From Sepiola atlantica (lineage: Eukaryota; Mollusca; Cephalopoda; Sepiida; Sepiolidae): a stretch of 64,000 nt of DNA. Position 1 is the stretch's first letter, and each line of letters opens with the position of its first letter. The translations under genes were made by a program, and so were the position numbers. The stretch spans positions 88,675,449-88,739,448 of the forward strand of contig OY744535.1 of NCBI GenBank assembly GCA_963556195.1, given 5' to 3'. The notes beneath the pieces were generated by a model that had not been told where the DNA came from, searched no databases, and worked only from the letters and a program-made list of their open reading frames with translations. Positions 22,626 to 34,799 of the stretch are shown piece after piece.

Positions 22626-25600
22626 ATATATCAGTCATAGGCCAATATGCCTAATAATTTCGATGGTCCGGAATGCTTGGAACAAATAAATACTAGTTTA
22701 CGGGAGTAGCAATATTTTCGGTTAAAGACAAAATGAAGTTGACAATAGGGATAAGACAATGAAGTTGGCTTATTTAAAAATGACGATGGAAAGTATCATA
22801 GCATTACAGAATGTGTCGATAAAATAAAAAATAAGAAAAAACAAGGAACTAAATTAAACGTAATGAAGAAGCGTGCGTGACCAAGGCATGGATGAAGTGC
22901 TAGATAAAAGTACACTTATCAAAACAAGTTTCTGATGAAATATATGGTTTTACGAGTTAATTATAGCGTTGAGTGAAGCTGTAATACCGAAGGAATATAA
23001 TTTGTTTTTTTGAAAGCTGCGAAACAACCGTGTATTTTCTGGAAACAATAATGAGTCTCGATCGCTGTTGGAACATGTTAACATATACAGGTTGTGGTTC
23101 GAAATATATCATAGTCAATGAACAAGGGGAAATTCAATTTATTTTACAAAAGAGGGAATATATTGTTATTTGTAACTACATTAGCATTACATAAGTTGTT
23201 AAGTGTACATTATTTTTGGTACATTAATATTGTCGTAGGCAAATCATTATTTCTATGATCATTTATCTGATTACGCTTATTACTAATATCATCATTATTA
23301 TTGTTATTAATGAAGTGTTAATGACATTTCAGTAAAAGGGATCGTTTAAAGTTTGTAATTTAAATCTGGAAAAAATCAGAATGACGAACTTACTTGGAAG
23401 AGGAATACACTTGGCTGAATCTGACTTAAAATGAAATGTTACATAAGTAAAAGGGGGTCATAATTCTTCCACAAAATGAATAACGGCTCCACAACTAAAT
23501 AGATATTAACTCTAATTTAAGGGAACACAGGAACACAATGAAATTCAGAATCAGGTATAGGATGTTATTTCAATGATGTATCTGCAAGCTGTTTCTTCGC
23601 CTCATGAAAATCTTTCAGCTAACAGTTATCAAGTGAAATGTGTCCATCCTTTTTATTTCTATGTTTAACAGATCTATCAGAAAAGCAAGTATTTAAGCAC
23701 ACCGTGGAATAACATGTCTGGAATAGTTCAGTAATACAAGAAAAGGTCCTGATTGACGTAGTGAGCTTGGAGGATGTATATCGGGCAGAACTTAAACATT
23801 TTAAGGAAGGGATAAAATACCTGCCAAGTTTATTACATGTCCCCCCACAAACAGACTTGTGGCACCAACAATACACTTAACAGGCGTTACCAGTATGATA
23901 ACGCTGCAAACGTTTACAAAAAATGCAGATACATATTAAATGGTCATCTAGTGAGGAGCTTGCTATAAGAATGTTCTCGATATATTTTTACCCAAAATCT
24001 TAGTCACGGACCACTTCGTCCATAAAACGTTGAAGAAGGGAGTAGTAACAGCGGTTTTTAAAATATTTATATGATTAACCGGTATTTTGTGATAATCCTT
24101 TACAAGGTCAACTTAAAAAAAACTACTACTGTGCACGAGTGAAGCTAAATCCTTTATACCGTGGATAAGGTAACGATTAGGGACTCTAGTAGAGTTCAGC
24201 TGACGAAAATCTCCAGTAGGACGCCTTTACCCAGAACGCCTCGCAACCATATGCAAAGGGATAGACAATGGATAGTTGAGCGGCAAATAATCTCTAGCTG
24301 GAGCATGTGATTAAATGTATGTCTGGAAGCTTTTACTTTCTCCGGAGAGAGGCGGCGCAGACGTGCGAAGATAGGAACAACGGTTGTTTCAATGAAATGC
24401 ATAGTAGAATTAACAGGTTTGTTTATTTCAAAATTCAAATTCGTTTGGTCAGAACGAGAATTCAACAAAATATTATGAGGGTTATTAGCAGATGCTACAA
24501 CAATACAAGGCTTGTAAGCTGTTCAGAAGTTGTATCAACCACATAATTACGCATGTCAACAATCAAATCAAAGTGGTGCAAAAAAATCAGCGCCTAAGAT
24601 GGGAGTGGGGACGTAAGCATTAATTAAGGTCCACGTGAAATCTCTGCGTAGTTGCAAGTCCAAGGATCGTGCAACTTGACTATTCGTGAGTATTAAATAA
24701 CATTTTTAGTGATTAGACACTGTTGAAGGACTAGTAGAGGTCGGCCTTTGATGTCGTGCGCGAATAAGTGTGTATATGTACTGTTTGAGTAAAAAGTGCA
24801 TGTGAATAATGCATTGTAGCACGTAAGAAGTGCACGTAAGTGAGGTTGAACTGCGTAGTAAGCCGTGCGGTTTTGACCCTAACGCTATACAGTGGGCAGC
24901 TAAATGTATCTAAATCTAAAGAATATAGTAAAAAGAGTGACCTAACTTCCTATAGGCGGAAAAAGCTAACAAAAATGGCAAACATTACGTGTTGAGACAA
25001 GAAAAAAAGGAACGAGTCGAAGAGGTATTTGTACAAATACTGTATCAATCGAATTAAGAGAAATGGCGCGCGTAAAAAAAAAGCACGTGGGCAATCGAAA
25101 ATAGCCAAATTGAACACACAATACATATTTGGTAAAACTATGTAAACACAACGCTAATGCGAACCCATAATCTTAACAATATAATTGTACAAAATAAAGT
25201 ATGACTAAAAATTATTATTATTTAAATGCAATTAACTTGAAGGCGAGGTATCGATTAGGACACATTTTGAAATCATCCGCAAAAGGGCAGTGAGCGCCAT
25301 GTGGTGATCATTTGAATATTGAGCGAGAAAGCATCAGAAAAAGAAAATCAAGATTGTACACGAATCTTAGACAAAATATTATTATCCTGGGGTTCGATAT
25401 CTCACCCGCTCAGTGTTGAGTCAGGTTGAAAACAGGAACAGATGTTTCATGTCGGTTAGAAGAGCAATTACGAACTGAAGATTAAATCCGGCTCGTGTTC
25501 GCGCCGAAAACGATTCATTGCGTAGGAATCTCGTTGCACATAAGCGTGCTATTCGCCCATGCGGTGAATAGGCGATGATTATATAATCGCCAAGTCGAAT

Positions 25601-25735
25601 TATATCTCACTGCCGATCACGTAGACCAATACAAGATAATTCGCTTATGCCAAAGCTACAATATCTAGTATTTTAAAATAATGTGTTGCAATACTATTTT
25701 TATTTTATGTTGCTATGGTGAATTAAGTAAAATTA
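22626..25735. other. Unassigned sequence
   Basis: About 3 kb without a feature I can support. Frames at 23619-23876 and 24196-24468 (minus) and 24307-24546 (plus) lack known domains. GC content rises slightly near 24.2-24.9 kb and 25.3-25.6 kb without a recognisable gene signal. Confidence 0.4.
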
Positions 25736-25749
25736 TGTTTCGTTTTAAG

Positions 25750-25861
25750 TTAACATAATACTAGAGATGAACACGAATGTAACATATTATGTTAACTTAA
25801 AATGAAAACAATGTAGGTTCGTCTTCTTGTGGTGACAAGAAGACGAACCTACATTGTTTTC
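25750..25861. repeat. Double hairpin, including a perfect 27-bp stem
   Basis: The arm 25804-25830 (GAAAACAATGTAGGTTCGTC and seven more bases) and the arm 25835-25861 are exact reverse complements around the four-base loop GGTG. Just upstream an approximately 20-bp inverted pair (GTTTTAAGTTAACATAAT near 25750; its complement near 25785-25803) encloses a short loop. The two stems are contiguous. Confidence 0.95.
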
Positions 25862-26735
25862 ATATATGCATAATAAATTCCTGTCAAGTGATATTCTGCC
25901 TTTTCCACCCATTCTTGTAAATCCTCTCGTGGTGGAGATGATTGTCTAACTGATGATCTCTTTAAACCTTTCCAGGAGTTATCTTCAGGTCTTGATGAGT
26001 AATAACGCAGTAGTAATAATTCACAACGGCAACTGAAAACCTTGAATCCGCTGTCATTCAAAAGACAAAAGGTCAGATGCTCTTTAAATATATTTAGTAT
26101 ATCAACACAAGTAATATAACTCTTAATCTGAAATATAATGCAATGGGGAGTAAAACTTATGGAATATTGGTACTTTATACAGGCGCATGTGATGGAACTG
26201 TTGCTGAACCTTCATGATCATATACCAAGAAAATCTAGCTGTTTATGCAAGTAGTAAAAGTGTATCATATATAATGCATAAGGATCAGAAATGAAGGTTC
26301 AGATTCGTGTATTTCTATTATTTCACGAACGTTGTGTTCTTTATTGTTATTTAAAGCATGGTGTGTTATTTGTAAGGATCTTAAGAATATGTTAAAATAT
26401 TCATCTTAACCGAATACAAAACCCTACACTGATCTGGTGAGCTTTATCTATAAGAAGGTTGACTTGCTTAATCCCATAGTAATTCTCTTTCCCTTATAAA
26501 ACATTCGAATAGGTAACAGCTTATCAGAACAATAGCTAGTCGTTAGGGATACACACAAATCGAATGCCAACGTTGGGATTTTAAATATGCTGATAATTTT
26601 AATAAAAATGTCATGCAAGTACATCGGAATATTGGGTTGGCATATGGGGTGATAAAATAAAGTAATAGCCGTTGCTACTAAGACCGTTGGACGTGGGTCC
26701 AGGCTGCGAGAAGTCAGTAGTGGCAAAGAGTGACA
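25862..26735. other. Unassigned sequence
   Basis: No feature recognised. The short minus-strand frames 25849-26061 and 26448-26726 show no motif. Confidence 0.4.
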
Positions 26736-26739
26736 TGAA

Positions 26740-27479
26740 TATGGAAAGCTTTGAGTGGGTACATTAAGGCGGCACTGAAAAAGGCGAGGGGTTAAAGTGT
26801 TAGTTTATTTGCCATAAAGTGGGAGAGGAAAGAAAGGAGCTGAGGTTTTTGTCGTGGTGAGGTGTGGCTAATTTTGAGGGACTGGGGAAAGAGGAGGGAA
26901 AGGGAAACTCTGTGTGTGTTGTATGTAGGTGGTATCATAGTTTTAGAAAAATATTTGAAGAAATGAAGATAACTTGAAAATAGGTGGGCGGTAGGTAAGA
27001 TCAGGAAAGAAGGAGTTGAAACGGGTAGATAGGTGAAAGGGGTGAGGGGAGATTGTGTTGTCAGGTGTAGAATTTTGGAGAGTTAGAGTATTGAGAAGCT
27101 GGCTATGTCAGGAATGTGTGGATATAAGTTAGTTTGAAAGAATGTGTTGACGTGTGCTGTGAACATGACAATGAATAAAAAGAAAAAATAGAAGAAGAAA
27201 AATTATTTTAATTTGGGGGAGAGATAAGTGAAATGTAGTCTCGTTCAGGATGCGTTGATGGTTTGAGATCAAATTGAGGGCAAAAAACGTTTAAATATCT
27301 AAATATTTGTTAGGATGTTTAGAGTGTGTTTATTGGTAAGGCTGTTATTTGTGGTTAAGGTCTTTTGATTCGTCGTGAATGAATATGTATGTGAGAAGGA
27401 GTCAGTACGTGAGTGTGTATGTCGGGAGTTGTATATAAGTACAAGTGAGAACGACAAGAAGAAGGGTTACTCCTGATCT
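26740..27479 (-). other. Strand-skewed segment, probable Penelope-like 3' flank
   Basis: The plus strand is strikingly rich in G and A with few C. Runs include GAGGGGTTAAAG, GGGAAAGAGGAGGGAAAGGG and GGGGTGAGGGGAG. It lies directly 3' of the Penelope-like coding remnant on the minus strand, so it may be that element's C/T-rich 3' untranslated part; this is inferred from position only. Confidence 0.35.
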
Positions 27480-28400
27480 AGGTTTAGTTTTTGTTCGGTC
27501 AGGATAATTTTGCTTATTAAGGGGGATATATTGTAGAAACCATTCCGTTGTCTGACGGTGTTAGAATCTGTTATTAGTGCTGTTTCCAGTAGTCTTCGCT
27601 GAGCTTTGTTTTGAATGTGTTTCGTGAATTTGGGCTGTTCAAACTTGAAAGCATGATCGTGCTCTAATATGTGTGAAAAAGTGCACTGAGAGTATAATTG
27701 TTTTGTATGTTCCTTTTGTGTTCGCTCAATATTTTTTCATTGTACGTTGCGTTTCCTCCACGTACATTTGATGGCAGTTATTACATGGGACGGTATATAA
27801 GCCGGCATAGGATGTGTTTTTTTCGGAAATGTCTTGCTGTTTTTAATATTTGTTTTATGGTTTGTAATATGGGTTGTACTGTTGGAATGCCTAGTTTGTT
27901 AAATGTGTTTCAGATGGATGCGTTATTGGAATGCGTGGGTAAGAGAAGAGGTATGTCTATCAGAGAGTTGTTTGGTATTTGATGTTTTTGTGTATTGTTT
28001 TTTGAGAATATTTGAGAGGCTTTCCTATTAGCATTTAGTATAATATGGGTAGGGTATTGCAAGGTTTTTAAGGAGTTAATGGTGTGTTTGATTTCCTCTA
28101 TCTATATATTAGGGATTGCAGATTCTAAGAGCGCGTAGGAAAAAGCCTATTATCATATCTGTTTGTATCTTGCTATTGTGGTGAGAGTAGTTGTGCATGT
28201 AGTGTTTTTGTTAGTTTTTTGCGGTGTACGTTGAATGCTAGTTTGTTGTTGTACTTTATTATAAGAGTGTCCAAAAATGGTATCGAGCTGTTTATTTCGG
28301 TTTCATGTGTACATTTCTACTGTGTTAAGTTTGTCTTCGAGGTTATTAATTTGTATGTCTAATTATTATCAATGTGTATGACTTCTCGCAGCCTAGAGCC
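27480..28400 (-). pseudogene. Penelope-like element: RT C-terminus and GIY-YIG-type endonuclease
   Basis: On the minus strand, upstream to downstream, the sequence encodes SSIPFLDTLIIKYNNKLAF near 28290-28230. This is the block after the RT active site in Penelope-like elements (usual FLDVLI). A thumb/linker region with stops follows. Next come LGIPTVQPILQTIKQIL near 27890 and the endonuclease end: SHILEHDHAFKF near 27660, HIQNKAQRRLLETALI near 27610 and GFYNISPLISKIIL near 27530. The GIY-YIG core itself lies in a frameshifted part near 27700-27800 and is not cleanly readable. Penelope-like elements couple an RT to this nuclease. The copy is 5' truncated and has multiple stops. Confidence 0.82.
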
Positions 28401-28554
28401 TCGTCCAGCGCTCTTAGTACTCCCGGCTACTACTTTTCCTTATCAATCCATCATGTCTACCCAATATTTCGAGGTACTTGCATGACATTTTTAATAAAGA
28501 CGAAACGGTGATGAATATATAAAAAAGTATTTCTTGGTTTTTCCTTTTTTCATT

Positions 28555-28557
<3 letters not shown>

Positions 28558-28623
<66 letters not shown>

Positions 28624-28660
28624 GGTGTGTGTGTGTGTATGTGGGTGTGTGTATGTGTTT
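28558..28660. repeat. (TA)n(TG)n compound microsatellite
   Basis: About 50 bp of TA repeats followed by TG/GGTG repeats. It lies about 150 bp outside the 5' end of the Penelope-like remnant. Confidence 0.95.
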
Positions 28661-28664
28661 ATGT

Positions 28665-29095
28665 ACATAGATTAATATGAAAGTAGATACATTTATATGT
28701 TGCCTATCTTGAATTATGAGTATACTATTTTCATGAGCTTTGACAATAATATTAATGAGAACTTAAATCAACTAAGCTATATTAGCTTCAGTTTTGTTAT
28801 TGATTTACTCTTCTAATACTTTTTGAAATGAATCACTAGACCCAGATTGTGTTATAATATGAACTCCTATTCCTGAAAATGTAAAAAGTATATTTTATAT
28901 ATATATATATACAATTGTCTTTACTTGATATAGTAAGCACTACACATATATCTTTAATATAATAAAGAACAATACATCTAAAATATGGAATTCCTCTAGA
29001 ATTCCTGTAAAAAAAGTATTAAACAATTTCAAGGTGGCAATATATTTTCGATGTAATTTTGCTAGTTTATTTTCAGTCTTCGATGTACATTTTAC
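28665..29095. other. Unassigned AT-rich sequence
   Basis: Only a short TA tract near 28895-28911; nothing else recognised. Confidence 0.45.
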
Positions 29096-29097
29096 AG

Positions 29098-29385
29098 TGT
29101 ATCCATGTATGTATAATACAAACATATGTATTATTCTCGTATGTATAATACAAACAATTCTAGTAGTCTAGTATGTATAATACACAAACGTATTCTAGTA
29201 TATATAATGCAAACAAGTATATTGTTCTAGTATGTATAATACAAACAAGTATATTATTCTAGTTTGTATAATAGCCACAAGTACATTATTTTAGTATGTA
29301 TAACACACACAATTATAATATTCTATTATGTATAATACGAACAATTCTATATTCTAGTATGTATAATACAAACAATACATGTTGT
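29098..29385. repeat. Degenerate minisatellite of about 35-40 bp
   Basis: The word (T/A)GTATGTATAATACAAAC recurs about eight times, each followed by an A/T-rich spacer ending ATTCTAGT. The unit length varies from about 30 to 40 bp, which makes it a loosely conserved array. Confidence 0.9.
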
Positions 29386-31229
29386 GTGAAAATAGTTAGA
29401 TGCGGATATGTACAAATTATGCTTAGTACTTTTAATTTTGACGTAAAGTTAAAAATTAATAAAAATAGAATTTTACAATTAGATTTAAAGTTGTCCGGAC
29501 AGTTACGCCATAAATCCGTCATTTTTACGTGGCGAATGGGCAAGGGATATGTTTCGAACCGGAACATAGTGAGTAGGCAGAGTGTTTTTTAATTGCTACT
29601 GCCTCTCCCCATGGGGTGACTTGTTATTTTATGCGAATACTTAAAGACAGAATGAAACTACAAAGTGTTTTAAAACCATGTTTGACCGTTTTTAATTGAT
29701 AAAATGCATGAAAGCTGTCATTAATAAGAGGAAGTAGATGTTTGCAAGAGACAAAAGCAGATAATATGGAAGTTCAAGTGCCACCTCATAACTGCGACTA
29801 CAGAAAAACAATTGGCTCATTCTTCTGAGAAATTATACGAACTATCGAGATTGAATAATAAAGCGACTTTGTTACAATTGAACTAGTATTAACAATATTT
29901 ATATCATTAATGCAAGCGGTATATATACTAACGTATTATTATTATATTTTTGCTGGTTGGCGGATAACTCAGTTTTAACATTTATAACTTTTAAACGTAA
30001 AGCGATGTGTAGAAAGAAGTATATGATTTAATTCTCATAAAAAGCTATCGGAATTGTACATATAAAGAAATGTCGACTCGTCTGAAATGAGAGAAATATA
30101 TTTTCGTCAGTTTTCCAGAATATATTAAGCCTTAAAACCCTGTGACACCCCTGCAGATCAATTTAGATTCGTGTTCACTGGTCTACGTTAGTTAACTTCG
30201 AATTTATTTTTAATTTCAATGTTTTATTTTATTATGAAAGGATAAATAAACTTTACGTTGTGCTTTAAAATAAAATATAATATTTTAAACTATTGAACAT
30301 TTTTAAAAACTGAAAAAAATTGGATGGGGACATAAATAAAAGCAGTGCTGAGAAAGCTTTTGGTAAAAAAAAAAGCTTTGCTACCCTTATGTTGATCTCA
30401 TAGCTGCAGCCAGCTACTCCGCAAGCTAAAATTTCTAAATTTACCCAACTGTAGAGAGGTAGAAAGGCGTTCATACAAGCGATAAAGAACATGCCCTTAA
30501 TTAAACACAACGGATCTCTAGAATAAATTCTAACCCAAATTTCACAGTGCGTGTAACAAAACAGTTTACAAAACTTTTCATTACATATTTTAAAGAACTT
30601 TTTAAAATACATTTTCCAGACTCAGAGTATGTTTCGTATTTGTCAAGATATCCAACATTGATCATTTCTAAATATGTGTAGTATTCGACGTATTTAGAAC
30701 CTCATTAATAACTTCAGTGAATAATCTCATGCCCTATAACATTTTATTAGTGAACTGATTATATTACCTCGGAGTGTTTAATAACATCATTTAATGACAC
30801 GGATTGAATTTTTTTGTGTTCAATATTAGATGTTGTTCGGCGTTGTTCGCCTTTATCAAATAAATTTCTATCATTATTGTTATTTTATACCGACAATTGT
30901 AACAGTTTAAATGAATACACATCTAATATATGTGCTCTTTAAGTGTCTCTGTATTTTTCTGTATATACAATTATATTACATTGAAGAAAACGCAACACAT
31001 CAAGATAGCAAAGCATTTGCTTATATTTAGGGTTGATAATTCGGACACTCACCTGGGGTCCCTCCATGATAAAAATATATTACACGTATGTATGTTATAA
31101 TGACTACAGAAAAGTAAGCAACTATCTATTATTTCGATTATTTTAGCTATTCAAACAACTATTCCCATTTTGATTTTTTGTTGTTATTCTCATAAAGCCT
31201 CGGCCAGTGTAACCTCGGACTTTCTTTGA
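29386..31229. other. Unassigned AT-rich sequence
   Basis: No feature supported. The minus-strand frame 30265-30612 (115 codons) is Phe/Leu-rich and has no motif; its composition follows the base composition. Confidence 0.4.
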
Positions 31230-31660
31230 GTGCGTCTTGTCGAACTGGTGGATCTTTATGTCGAATTCAGATATCGTACAGAAGTTCGAACCAGAACCTA
31301 CAACTAATCCACTAGGGTGAGTTAAACATGTTCGGTTAGCCAGAACCGGTAGAAGTGTTCAGTAATTCATAATGATTTCTTTTCAATTATCTGCTCTATT
31401 AAAGATTGAAGCTTCAACTGATTGTGACTTCGAACTGGTTATTATTTATCATTTCATTCCTTTTGCCACATATTAATGTGGACGATTCTACCATAATTAC
31501 CCTTAAGCATTAAACGTATTCTTACAATAATGCCCGAGTGCTACAAGAGGCAGATTTAGTAAGTCAGATGTTATATCAGCCGAAAGGTGATGAGCCAAAA
31601 ATCCAAAATATGAACAGTAGTTATAATAATGCAAATAACACACATCAATCCTCATTTCAA
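31230..31660. repeat. Uncharacterised dispersed repeat, copy 3
   Basis: The block near 31330-31405 (AGCCAGAACCGGTAGAAGTG then CAGTAATTC) and the block near 31570-31655 (TTATATCAGCCGAAAGGTGA, a CAGTAGTTATAATAATGCAA stretch, CAATCCTCATTTCAAATA) align in order with 4576-4650 and 4720-4830. An RT-like or tRNA-like part is not visible. Confidence 0.5.
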
Positions 31661-32280
31661 ATATACCAAAATGTAATATATAATTTTGTTTTTAAATGCG
31701 ACGACAAAATACAACAAAATACGCGAATACTTAAATACTTTTCGTAACGCCCTTTTTTTCTCGACTATATATCATTGTAAGTTTTCAGCCCTCTCAGTAC
31801 CTCATTTACAGAAAGAGGCCACCCACTATAAACCGTAGATATATCAATAAATTAAGTCATTGATTAAGTATTTTTTTCGAATCGGATGGCATAAGATTTT
31901 CTCTTTGCATTGAGTTTACGTATAGATATTTAAAAATATTTTCAATTTTAGTTAAGCAATTACACCTTAACTAAATAAGTATGACATAATTAAAATTAAA
32001 ATAAAAACATACCAGTTTGTTTTTTGGAGGAACCTTAAGTAACGCATAAATAGTTACATCTATTGTTCATAATATACAATTATTACGAAACACATAACAC
32101 ACATTTAAATGATGTCAATACATTTTTAAATCGTGTCAATGGCTTAGTTATGATATTTTGCATTCGTTTGTTCATATTTAAACACTTAATTTTAATAACC
32201 AAAATCATATTCAAAAATATTCAAAATCTATTTCACATCTTAAAGTGTATACACAGACTTTACATAAACTCTTATATTAT
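31661..32280. other. Unassigned AT-rich sequence
   Basis: Nothing recognised. Confidence 0.45.
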
Positions 32281-32845
32281 ACTGTAACTATATACATCAA
32301 AACAGTTCTGATATCGATCCTAACACAGTTTTCGTGAGGTTCGATCCGGAAGCGTTCGGCAGTTCTACGCGAACGCCCGAGTGTTGACGAGCCGAATGGT
32401 ACCAGACGACAAGTTTGATACAGTGCTGCGTCCTGTGATTGTAAGTTATATTTTCAAGAAATTTTCTAAAAGAATCAACAAAAAAAAATACATGTTTTTC
32501 ATGTTGATACGTTGCTGCGTCCTATAATTTTAAGTTATAGTTGCAAGACATGTTTTAAACAACAAAACAAATAAAACAAGCAAAACAGAGCAGAATTGTT
32601 GTGATTAAATGAAGATTTTTAATCCTAACCCTAACCCTAACCCCTAAGACTAAACCCTAACAAAAAAAACAACAAAACGAGCAAAACATTATTATGTTAG
32701 GACGCATCACCGTATCAAAATTGTCGTCTGGTACAAATCGGCTCGTCAACTCTCGGGCGTTTACGTAGGACGGCCGAACGCTTCCGAGTCGAACCTCACG
32801 AAAACTGGTTCAGGATCGGTATCGGTACCATCAAAAAATACAGTA
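32281..32845. mobile_element. Fold-back/MITE-like element with telomere-like centre
   Basis: The arms 32281-32452 and about 32691-32845 are inverted copies. Matching blocks include TTTTCGTGAGGTTCGA, GGAAGCGTTCGGC, GTACCAGACGACAA and GCGTCCT. Arm identity is roughly 80% by eye. The left arm's inner end (GATACAGTGCTGCGTCC plus a TAAGTTATA block) is repeated in direct orientation near 32505-32555. The centre carries CCCTAA repeats. No coding sequence is present, so any movement would need proteins from elsewhere. Confidence 0.8.
32622..32661 (+). repeat. Interstitial telomere-like (CCCTAA)n
   Basis: TCCTAACCCTAACCCTAAC is followed by CCCTAAGACTAAACCCTAAC, about five to six units of the animal telomere hexamer with two imperfect units. 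It lies at the centre of a long inverted repeat rather than at a chromosome end. Confidence 0.9.
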
Positions 32846-32885
32846 ATTTCTAATTTTGCTCGCTTACCTATAATATATATCCACG

Positions 32886-32894
<9 letters not shown>

Positions 32895-32964
<70 letters not shown>
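32895..32964. repeat. (TA)n microsatellite
   Basis: Pure TA tract, about 50 bp beyond the fold-back element. Confidence 0.95.
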
Positions 32965-32966
<2 letters not shown>

Positions 32967-33714
32967 ATTAACTATTTATGGATAAATAACACCAAGACTT
33001 TTATCTAAAATACGTTTAAAAGCAATATAAAAAGTAGACTTTCCCTGAATTAGTCGCATCACTATTTTCTTGCATATATACATAGATTGGTAATTTTATT
33101 TATGTAGATTACTACAGTGAAAAAAAAGGAAATCCTTGTTAATAATTGGTTAAGAACGTGTACTGTGAAGTAGGCAATCATGAAATTCCAATTACAGATG
33201 CATAATCTTTTTTATGGTAAGATATATGAATAAAAATACTGAGTGTGTACTCTACCAACTTAAACACAATATTATACATGAATTTATTTCAGTAAAAATA
33301 TTACATTCTTTAATTTAAGAATTATGCTCGCGAAATATGCGGTCATTACATTTTTTCATTTTTTGTTTATTCACTTAAAGTTTGTCAAGCAAATTCATTC
33401 CGTTAATCTAATCTTTTTTCTTGAATTAGATGTTGCCCCTGGCTGTTTTGTAATCTCAAATCTGCATGATTCTACATTCTCTTCGATTTCTGATTGAATT
33501 TTAGACTTTTTTACGATTTAATATTGAAGATTTGCAGTTAATCAGTTGAGGTCAGACAGAATTGTTGGAACAAAGTTGTGTCTTACAAATTTAATATTAT
33601 ATTTCAATTTCGGTTCATCCTCTATTTGTTTATCGTTAGTTAAATATTGATTTTCGACTTATCCACCGTATTTTCATATCGTATTTTGCAAGCAGCATGT
33701 ATAGCTAAAGTGAA
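32965..33714. other. Unassigned AT-rich sequence
   Basis: Nothing recognised. Confidence 0.45.
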
Positions 33715-33718
33715 ATTG

Positions 33719-33776
<58 letters not shown>

Positions 33777-33830
33777 CATCATCATCATTATTATTATTAT
33801 CATTTTTATAAGTATTATTATTATTAATTG
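33715..33830. repeat. (ATT)n microsatellite with ATC variants
   Basis: About 20 ATT units followed by ATC and ATT units. On the minus strand it makes an Asn/Asp run within 33640-33918, an artefact. Confidence 0.95.
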
Positions 33831-34799
33831 CATAAAAAATGTGCAGCCAACTAGCACAAAAGGAATTAAAAAAAAAAACAACAGAAAATACTGTTCTAGA
33901 AAAGCCGACGACTGGCAATTATACCTACATCAGCAGGAACATGTAGACAAACACTAATCGGAAACAGTATTGGAACGCTAACATACTTAAATTAACAGAG
34001 TAAAAAAGAATAAACTAATTCCAGTAAAGAGGATGGTGTAGATAATAGTTAACTCACACAATAAACTGTTCCTGTTAAAAGCGACTCAAGATATTTTTCC
34101 AGAAAATTTAAATTAAGTGGCTTAATATATAATTTAAAAGATGGTGCTTCGGAAACCATCGATTTACCACCATTTAACAAACCGACTTATATCCACAGTC
34201 GGCCGATTCCGCGGGAATTAGTTTCGTTTGTTAGTGCACTAGCTACTTGTTAGTACAAATACTTTTACCAACCATCATTGATCTATAGAGTATATGGTAT
34301 TTTACTCTCAAAAAGCCATAACGCTCAAACGTCAACCATATTATATGGCACATCTATCACTTTTGATGAAACACGCACGACACAACTCATATCGGCTTTT
34401 ATTTCGATCGTGCGTTTCCTTTCTCATAAGACAGGCATCTCTGTCGATCCGAGATGCCTTTTTTAGTTAGATCACGCTAATATGTTAGGGCGGTTCTTTG
34501 TAAAGATCATGGGCGTTTGAAATTGAAATACTCTATTTGGATCTAGTGAGAAATTTCACCTGATGGCATAATTCGGCAGCTTAATGTTGCAACTTATTTC
34601 ACTTTTGTCTTTACTGGACATTCATCTTCCTTTAAAATGTAAGTTTGTGTTCCTTAATGTAAATAACAGCTGGATCACTGAGACAAATGTATATTTGATT
34701 AAATTAATAACCCCTGCCAAACTTTAAGAAATAGCATGAGACACAATGTCGTGATCTCGTCTACCAGAATACACATCTGTATATCTGCTGTACCCTAAT
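33831..34799. other. Unassigned sequence with a hairpin and T run
   Basis: A 9-bp stem (AGGCATCTC at 34433, GAGATGCCT at 34451) is followed by six T. It resembles an intrinsic terminator shape, but in an animal genome it has no expected function and may be chance. The rest is unassigned. Confidence 0.4.

Noticed and set aside
30265..30612. A 115-codon minus-strand frame with aromatic-rich composition
   Set aside because: No motif, no splice or promoter context; composition matches the AT-rich background.
32622..32661. A true chromosome end
   Set aside because: Only five or six CCCTAA units are present and non-telomeric DNA continues for tens of kilobases on both sides.
34433..34464. A hairpin plus T run resembling an intrinsic terminator
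   Set aside because: Such terminators act in bacteria; a 9-bp stem with T run is expected by chance in 64 kb of AT-rich DNA.
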